Below the pieces are notes generated by a model, which had not been told where the DNA came from, made no database searches, and saw only the letters and a program-made list of their open reading frames with translations. Position numbers and translations under genes: made by a program. Source: JAFGNV01 sp964612485 (GTDB lineage: Bacteria > Chloroflexota > Anaerolineae > 4572-78 > J111). Taken from it: 64,000 bases of DNA. The DNA is taken from NCBI GenBank assembly GCA_964612485.1, contig CAZTFF010000006.1, positions 62,001 to 126,000 on the forward strand, in the 5' to 3' direction. This document shows positions 58,727-64,000 of this stretch, in pieces; the stretch's first letter is position 1; every line of letters begins with the position of its first letter.

Positions 58727-59881
58727 TTAGAATTGCAACAAACCTGCCCCGGATGCAGCCTGAACAGGATACACCCTGGGTTGAATACCGATTAATGTGT
58801 TGTATTTATGTTCGACGTGATCGGCAAAAAGAGCCAACCTATCGTCCTGCACAAAGGCCACCATGCAGCCCCCAAATCCCGCGCCGGCCTGACGCGCGCC
58901 GATAACACCGGGGCCACTCAGCATGGCGTCCATCATAGCGGCCATCTCAAGCGAACTGATCTCATATAAATCCCGGGAGCCGGCAAAAGAATCGGCGGTT
59001 AGCGCTTGAATGGCAGCGCGATCTCCGGTTGGCAGCGCCTGCGCCAGATCCAATACACGCTGATTTTCCTGGATGATGAAGCGGCTTCGGCGGGCCACAA
59101 CCTCCGGTAATTCAGGCTCGCACGTCAAAAAATGCTCCATGGTGACATCACGCAAAAACTCGACACCCATCAACCGCGCCCCTTCCTCACATTGGACGCG
59201 CCGTTCATCGTACTCGGAGCCGGTAAGTTCTCGTTTGGCCCGGGTATCGCAAATGACCACACTTATGCGGCCTGCCACCGGCACGGGGCGGCTGCTCAAA
59301 TCACGGCAATCGAGCAGCAGGGCGCACCCCTCCTGGCCCATCGCCGAGGCATATTGATCCAAAATGCCACAATTAACCCCCACAAATTGATTCTCGGCTC
59401 GCTGGCAGAGCAGCGCGCGCTGCACCGGCTCAAGTTGCCACTCGTCCAGCGCTTCAAAAATAATGGCCGCAGAAACTTCCAGCGCCGCTGACGAGCTGAG
59501 ATTGCTGCCCACCGGCACGGTACTATGAATCAGGCCATCAAAACCGGTTAAGGCGTAGCCTTCCTCTTGCAAAACCGCGGCCACGCCTCGCACGTAATTG
59601 GACCATGGGGTGGCTTTATCGGCAACGATATTGTTAAGGTCAAATGTGCTGCTTCCATCCAGATTCAAGGAGCAAATAGAAACCGTTTGATCGGTGCGGG
59701 GTCGAGCCGCAATCCAGGTATCGCGGTCAATCGAGAGGGTAAGCACATAGCCCTGGTTGTAATCGGTATGGCTGCCCATTAGATCAACCCGACCCGGCGC
59801 GCGCGCCCATACGGTGGGTGACGCTCCATAGTGATGGTTAAATTCTTGAAGCATCAGATGCTTTCGTTCGGCGATGTTCAT
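58727..59881 (-). CDS. galK: Galactokinase-family (GHMP) sugar kinase with altered sugar pocket
   Basis: 384 residues. Motif 1 APGRVDLMGSHTDYN carries Arg31 (transition-state residue), but Ser37 stands where galactokinases have Glu in GEHTDY, and Asp33 replaces the usual Asn. Motif 2 VPVGSNLSSSAALEVSAA is the phosphate loop. GVNCGILDQYASAMG holds the catalytic Asp. Motif 3 is GAGFGGCMVAFVQDD. The Glu of motif 1 contacts the sugar in known galactokinase structures, so the substrate may be galactose modified at one end, or another sugar such as L-arabinose. The symbol marks family membership only. The ATG follows AAAGGTG. Confidence 0.88.
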   Translation of the reverse strand: MNIAERKHLMLQEFNHHYGASPTVWARAPGRVDLMGSHTDYNQGYVLTLSIDRDTWIAARPRTDQTVSICSLNLDGSSTFDLNNIVADKATPWSNYVRGVAAVLQEEGYALTGFDGLIHSTVPVGSNLSSSAALEVSAAIIFEALDEWQLEPVQRALLCQRAENQFVGVNCGILDQYASAMGQEGCALLLDCRDLSSRPVPVAGRISVVICDTRAKRELTGSEYDERRVQCEEGARLMGVEFLRDVTMEHFLTCEPELPEVVARRSRFIIQENQRVLDLAQALPTGDRAAIQALTADSFAGSRDLYEISSLEMAAMMDAMLSGPGVIGARQAGAGFGGCMVAFVQDDRLALFADHVEHKYNTLIGIQPRVYPVQAASGAGLLQF

Positions 59882-60430
59882 CCAGTTTCACCTTTGACAA
59901 CTCGCCGTCTTATCAAGAACGAATAGCGTGATATTTTTGTAAAAATATATGAGACATCAATCGGTGGAAAGGGGAAAGGGAACGTTTTATGGATAATTTG
60001 ATGGAACAAGCAGCCTGTAAAAACCGGCACACGCGCGTTGTGTAAGTATGACATACAGTGTCACCAATTGAATCATTAATCCGAAACCGGATCAGGGAGT
60101 GAAATATCCGCAAATCAAAAAGGAAGGAGGTGGTGGCGGCGGCGGTTACTCTGAGCAAAACAAAACTTGGACGCCAATAACAGTTGAATGCTCATCCCCC
60201 GATTAACAGACCCGGAGCGAGTTACACTTGAACACCGTGAAACCCTTCACCCATTGTAGTAAAAAACGGGGTTGCTGACATGCAAAATAGCACAGAAGCC
60301 TTGCACAAAAGAACGTTATAGGCAGGGTAGCAAGCTAGCAGGAACAGCTTCTACCATCGTGTTACCCTTTGTTACTTTGCTACTTTGTTACTTTGCTACT
60401 TTGTTACTTTGCTACTTTGTTATTTTGCGC
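59882..60430. other. Upstream region of the sugar kinase gene and end of the sensor-kinase gene
   Basis: About 550 bases without a supported gene. It holds an 18-bp palindrome (ATATTTTT at 59931-59938, GT, AAAAATAT at 59941-59948), a candidate operator upstream of the kinase. A repeat element lies at 60320-60427. No clear promoter could be assigned with confidence. Confidence 0.5.
60320..60427. repeat. Octamer-repeat element behind the sensor-kinase gene
   Basis: Eight 8-base units, mostly alternating TTGTTACT and TTGCTACT, fill 60361-60424. A short, roughly complementary left part (GGGTAGCAAGCTAGC near 60326) precedes them. The array ends three bases from the stop of the minus-strand kinase gene. 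It is the sister of the element at 8594-8685. Confidence 0.75.
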
Positions 60431-63400
60431 TTATTGCGATTGCTCGCGGTATTCGCTGGGGGAGATGCCGGTTTGCTGGTGAAAGACCCGGCTAAAGTAG
60501 GCCGGATTATTAAATCCAACTTTATAGGCAACATCGGTGATGGTTTGGTCCGTACCCATCAACAACTCGCGGGCTTGCCTGATACGGTAGCGGTTGAGAT
60601 AATCCCAGGGGGATAATCCCAACTCGCGGCGGAAGATGTGGCTGAGATAATTTTTACTGACGCCGATGGTGCGCGCGATCTCTTCTCTGGATAACGGCTC
60701 TTGGTAGTTCTGGTGCAGGTAGGCTACGGTACGTTTTACCAGGGCGCTGGTATGGGCGGGCAGAGGTGTCGCATCCGACAGAATACGCCGGACGGTAGCG
60801 GTTGTTTCTTCTTCAGACAAAATATCTTTGGTCTGGAAGGTGGTGTGGGCGTGCTGCTCCATCCGTTTGATATCGTCAAAGGTCAGCATCCGGCCACTCA
60901 GAACCAGGACCGGCACCCGGCGCGTTTGCGGGTTGACCCGCATCCAATCCAGCACCTCAAAACCGTCCATCTCCGGCATCATCAGGTCCAAAATAACCAG
61001 GCTGGGGGAAGCCTGCTGCATTATTTCCACAGCCGCGGCCCCATCTTGCGCCACCCGAATGGCGTAATCCGGCAGCCCCACCGATACCATTTCTTGATAA
61101 AGCTCCAGCGCCTGGACATCATCATCCACAATCAAAATAGGGCCAACAGCCTGCGAGGGAGCAAGAGAATTGATGGCATCGGTTAAGGTTTTGCCGCTCA
61201 CCGGTTTCGAGACCAGATGGGTCATGCCCAGGTTCAGCGCAGCCTCCTCGTGCTGATCCTGGCTGTAGAAAATAAACGGCACCTGGCTCAAATGGGTACA
61301 GTGGCGCAATTTTTGAACCACCGGCCAATCAGCCGAGGTAGCGCCGGCCAAATCCCAGGCCACAACTGCCGGAGCCACCTGGGGTAGAACGGTTTCCAAG
61401 GAATCGTCCGGGCGCAGCCGGTGAATCTCAAGGTTCTGCTTGCGGCTTAAGGCGGTAATTTCCGGCGCCACTTTTTCCCGGCTCGATACCAGCAACAAAA
61501 CCGGCTGGGCCGTTACCGGCAAGACAACCGGTTGGTCGCTCAGGGTGGGCAGCGGCAAATAGACGTGGAAGGTGCTGCCCTGGCGCACCTTACTTTCTAA
61601 ACTTAACACGCCGCGATGCAGCGCCACCAACCGGCGCGTAATTGTCAACCCCAGGCCAATGCCCTCACGTTGGCGAGTTTGCTGCCCGGCGGTAATAAAT
61701 GGCTCAAAAATGCGCTCCTGCTGCGCCGCCGGAATGCCCATACCGCTGTCCTGCACCCAAATATGCAGGTGCGGTGGGGTTACATCGGCCCCCAATACAA
61801 CCTGGCCCTGTTCGGTGAATTTGCCGGCGTTACTCAACAAATTAAATAAAATCTGGCGCAGCCGGACCGGATCGGCCTGAAGGCGGGGCAGCCGTTTGGG
61901 AAGTTGCAAATGCCACTCGACATCGCCGGATTTTTCAACGCTATCTGAAACATTGGCAAAAACATCGGTGAGAAAGGTGTGAGGTTCAATTATTTCGGGT
62001 TGGAGATCAAGTTCATCGATTTCGGCCCGGGATAAATCGAGTAGATCATTAATAATGTAGAGGAGGTGATTGGCATTGCGGCCAATTTGCTGCAAATCTT
62101 TGAACAGGGCCGGCGGCAGATCAACGTGATAAGGATGAGACGATTCCAAAGCCGTCTGGATATAGCTCAAAATGACATTGAGCGGTGTGCGGAGTTCATG
62201 GCTCACGTTAGCCAGCAGGCGTGTTTTCAACTGGTCGGCCTTTTCTGCCGAGGTTCGAGCCGCCACTGCTTCGCCGTAGAGCCGGGCATTTTGAATAGCC
62301 ACGCCCAACTGATCGGCCAATGATTGCAGCCCAACCAACTCTTGGCGTGTACGCAGAACAGAGCGGTTACTGTGCAGATCAAGCAGGCCCAAAATTTGCT
62401 GCCCCAAACGGATCGGCAGCACTACCCGGGTCCGGGTTTCGGGCCAACGGGGGTCCGGGGAAAAACGCGGGCTGCGGCGGGTATCGGGGATAAAAATGGC
62501 CTCGTTGCGCATGAGGGCCTGGCCTAATACACCCGAGCCGGTCAAACGAAATTGTTGAGAGGAAGCTTTGTCTTCCGGCTGCTCTAACACCAGTTGCTGT
62601 TCCTCTTCGATCCAATGAAAAATCTGCACGCGGTCATAGCCGTAATTGGCTCGAATAAGGTTGGCGATTTCCTGGGAAAGCTGGCCGGGATCAAGAATAG
62701 ACCCCACCCGGCGGCTGATCTCCAAACTGGTTTCCAGTTGTTTCAGCCGTTCCTGCTGCTGGCGGCGGCGAACGCCCACCAGCCGGTTGGGCAAATTGGC
62801 GATGGTCACCAATTTGTGGGCGGCTACCTCGGCCACATTTTCGGCGGTTACCAGCCGGGATTTATATTCCAAATGTGCGGGTACCGAACGGCCCTGCGCG
62901 GCCTGATAGGCCAGGTCCACCGCTTGCCGGCCCAATTCATCGGTTAAGATCTCCACCGTGGCGGTTACGGTTCCCGAGGTGATAGCGGCCAAGGTATCGG
63001 GGTTGCCGCCAATGCCCACCACCGGGGTAATTTCTTGAATCAGGCCGATGTCCAACCCGGCCTGACGACCGGTGAGCGCCACCGTATCAGACAGGCCAAA
63101 AAGCGCGTCTACCGGGCCTGCCAGCGATTGCATGGCCTGGTAGATTTCAGAATACACCTGCTCATATCCCCAGGGGATGGGAATGTGCCTGATACTGATT
63201 TTGGAAAACATACGGGAAACATCACGGATGCCCGCAATCCAACTATTGTTGTCGTCCTGCCAGGGGCCGCGGGCCAATCCGCCCAGGGCCAGTACGGTTC
63301 CCTCTCCGGCCAGTCTTTGGGCCAAAAAATCGCTGCCCAGCCGGGCAATATGGTACAAACCGCGCGGAGACACCAACAGGGGATGCTGCATTTCGGTTTC

Positions 63401-63676
63401 ACTTAATAAAATCAGGGGGATGCCAAATTGAGGAATGCTGTAAACCAGATGGGGCGGCAAAGACCAGGCAATGATCGCATCCAGTTCAAGCCCCTGCAAT
63501 TCTTCCATCAACGCCATTTTGCGCTCTTCGGGCAGGGCTTCGAAAGGGTCTACCAGATTGATAGAGATGAGGTCCAGAGGGAGTTGTTCGGCTCTTTCGT
63601 AGGCGGCTTCGCGCACTTGCACCCAATAGGGGTCCACCGGATCAATCGCCGATCCAATTCGCAGGGTGTGAGACAT
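60431..63676 (-). CDS. Single-chain sensor: PBP-like, GAF, histidine kinase, two receivers, AraC output
   Basis: About 1081 residues. Order: LacI/PBP-like sugar-binding domain (about 1-280; DALFGLSDTVALTGRQAGLD), GAF (about 325-475), HisKA with SHELRTPLNVILSY (near 500), HATPase (LLSNAGKFTEQGQVVL, VQDSGMGIP, GIGLGLTITRRL). Then come a degenerate receiver lacking the acidic pair, an intact receiver (ILIVDDDVQ, VILDLMMPEMDGF) and AraC double HTH (SREEIARTIGVSKNYLSHIF, ITDVAYKVGFNNPAYFSRVF). No membrane helix or signal peptide, so it should sense a cytoplasmic ligand. It is a likely activator of the adjacent sugar genes. Start at the ATG at 63676 after GGAG, with a promoter 50 bases upstream. 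Confidence 0.92.
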   Translation of the reverse strand: MSHTLRIGSAIDPVDPYWVQVREAAYERAEQLPLDLISINLVDPFEALPEERKMALMEELQGLELDAIIAWSLPPHLVYSIPQFGIPLILLSETEMQHPLLVSPRGLYHIARLGSDFLAQRLAGEGTVLALGGLARGPWQDDNNSWIAGIRDVSRMFSKISIRHIPIPWGYEQVYSEIYQAMQSLAGPVDALFGLSDTVALTGRQAGLDIGLIQEITPVVGIGGNPDTLAAITSGTVTATVEILTDELGRQAVDLAYQAAQGRSVPAHLEYKSRLVTAENVAEVAAHKLVTIANLPNRLVGVRRRQQQERLKQLETSLEISRRVGSILDPGQLSQEIANLIRANYGYDRVQIFHWIEEEQQLVLEQPEDKASSQQFRLTGSGVLGQALMRNEAIFIPDTRRSPRFSPDPRWPETRTRVVLPIRLGQQILGLLDLHSNRSVLRTRQELVGLQSLADQLGVAIQNARLYGEAVAARTSAEKADQLKTRLLANVSHELRTPLNVILSYIQTALESSHPYHVDLPPALFKDLQQIGRNANHLLYIINDLLDLSRAEIDELDLQPEIIEPHTFLTDVFANVSDSVEKSGDVEWHLQLPKRLPRLQADPVRLRQILFNLLSNAGKFTEQGQVVLGADVTPPHLHIWVQDSGMGIPAAQQERIFEPFITAGQQTRQREGIGLGLTITRRLVALHRGVLSLESKVRQGSTFHVYLPLPTLSDQPVVLPVTAQPVLLLVSSREKVAPEITALSRKQNLEIHRLRPDDSLETVLPQVAPAVVAWDLAGATSADWPVVQKLRHCTHLSQVPFIFYSQDQHEEAALNLGMTHLVSKPVSGKTLTDAINSLAPSQAVGPILIVDDDVQALELYQEMVSVGLPDYAIRVAQDGAAAVEIMQQASPSLVILDLMMPEMDGFEVLDWMRVNPQTRRVPVLVLSGRMLTFDDIKRMEQHAHTTFQTKDILSEEETTATVRRILSDATPLPAHTSALVKRTVAYLHQNYQEPLSREEIARTIGVSKNYLSHIFRRELGLSPWDYLNRYRIRQARELLMGTDQTITDVAYKVGFNNPAYFSRVFHQQTGISPSEYREQSQ

Positions 63677-63724
63677 TCCGTACTCCACAAAAAATTAAAC
63701 CCGCCGCAAAATTACGACCAGCTA

Positions 63725-63753
63725 ATTATAGCTCAATTGGACACCCTGTTCAA
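63725..63753 (-). promoter_or_regulatory. Promoter of the sensor-kinase gene
   Basis: On the minus strand TTGAAC (complement of 63748-63753), 17 bases, TATAAT (complement of 63725-63730), about 50 bases before the start codon. Confidence 0.7.
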
Positions 63754-63766
63754 ACGATAATCGTAA

Positions 63767-64000
63767 TTAGAGAAATCTCAAAAAACGTCCAACCATCGAT
63801 ACATATTCCTCAAATTGCTCGCGCCGAATGCTGTGGCCGGCGCCTTCAATGTGAGCAATTTCAAGATGATCGGACAGCGCGGCGGCTTTTTCTGCAATTT
63901 CGGGCGTAACCAGCGCGCCCAAGGCCGGATCACCCGTAATCAGCAATACGGGGCATGAGATTTCTGGCAGCAACGTGCGCCAGCCCACAAACGGTTTATC
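63767..64000 (-). CDS. Alpha/beta-hydrolase, C-terminal part, cut by window edge
   Basis: The last 78 or so residues of an alpha/beta-hydrolase. CPVLLITGDPALGALVTPEI is the strand and loop with the catalytic Asp, and IEGAGHSIRREQFEEYVSMV contains the catalytic His. The Ser-containing nucleophile elbow lies outside the window. The frame is open to base 64000, so the GTG at 63988 is not the true start. Substrate unknown. It precedes the sensor-kinase gene on the same strand, but that gene has its own promoter. Confidence 0.8.
   Translation of the reverse strand, partial: DKPFVGWRTLLPEISCPVLLITGDPALGALVTPEIAEKAAALSDHLEIAHIEGAGHSIRREQFEEYVSMVGRFLRFL

Noticed and set aside
60320..60427. Possible CRISPR-like array
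   Set aside because: The units are contiguous 8-base repeats with no spacers of constant length and no cas genes nearby.

Overview
The window looks like chromosomal DNA of a mid-GC bacterium, most plausibly a Chloroflexota member (Anaerolineae-like). This is inferred from the general look of the proteins: lipoprotein solute-binding proteins with acidic linkers, many ABC systems, a hybrid PBP/GAF/kinase/AraC regulator and a compact nusA-infB-truB block. No rRNA, tRNA or CRISPR array was seen. There are 56 protein genes (both edge genes incomplete), one gene remnant, and many 7- and 8-base inverted tandem-repeat elements that mostly sit just behind stop codons.

Layout. 1-6.3 kb: end of a methyltransferase, a VOC protein, a MacB-type ABC permease/ATPase pair, an unknown protein, and an ECF sigma factor with its zinc-finger anti-sigma. 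6.4-24 kb: a large ABC-2 exporter array with four TetR regulators (one fused to a SpoIIAA/STAS-like domain), six ABC-2 permeases, two ATPases that match the two halves of YbhF, and two HlyD adaptors. Consensus promoters there overlap two families of palindromic operators. 24-25 kb: a small alpha/beta-barrel-like protein and a DUF350 membrane protein. 25-32.7 kb: nusA-ylxR-infB-rbfA-truB-ribF plus a methyltransferase; rimP is missing from its usual place. 32.8-40.4 kb: an SppA-like protease, a DUF4350 surface protein, and a Dpp/Opp-type importer without local ATPases. 40.5-52.4 kb: purine synthesis (guaB, a purS-purS-purL-purQ fusion, purC, purF, purE, purD, purM, purN), with a long structured leader and terminator before the fusion gene. 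52.4-64 kb, minus strand: a sensor-kinase/AraC hybrid, a galactokinase homologue, a ribose-type ABC importer, two UroD-fold methyltransferase-like proteins and a MeTr-type pterin methyltransferase, then the end of an alpha/beta hydrolase.

How the parts may work together. The exporter array reads as an expanded YbhGFSR/CecR-like efflux system in which several regulator-permease modules may share one ATPase pair and one adaptor set. The minus-strand block at the right end reads as a candidate pathway for uptake, phosphorylation and corrinoid-dependent demethylation of an O-methylated sugar. That is a hypothesis based on gene company and on a substituted sugar-binding residue in the kinase. The purine block covers IMP synthesis from PRPP to AICAR except PurK and PurB, with IMPDH upstream.
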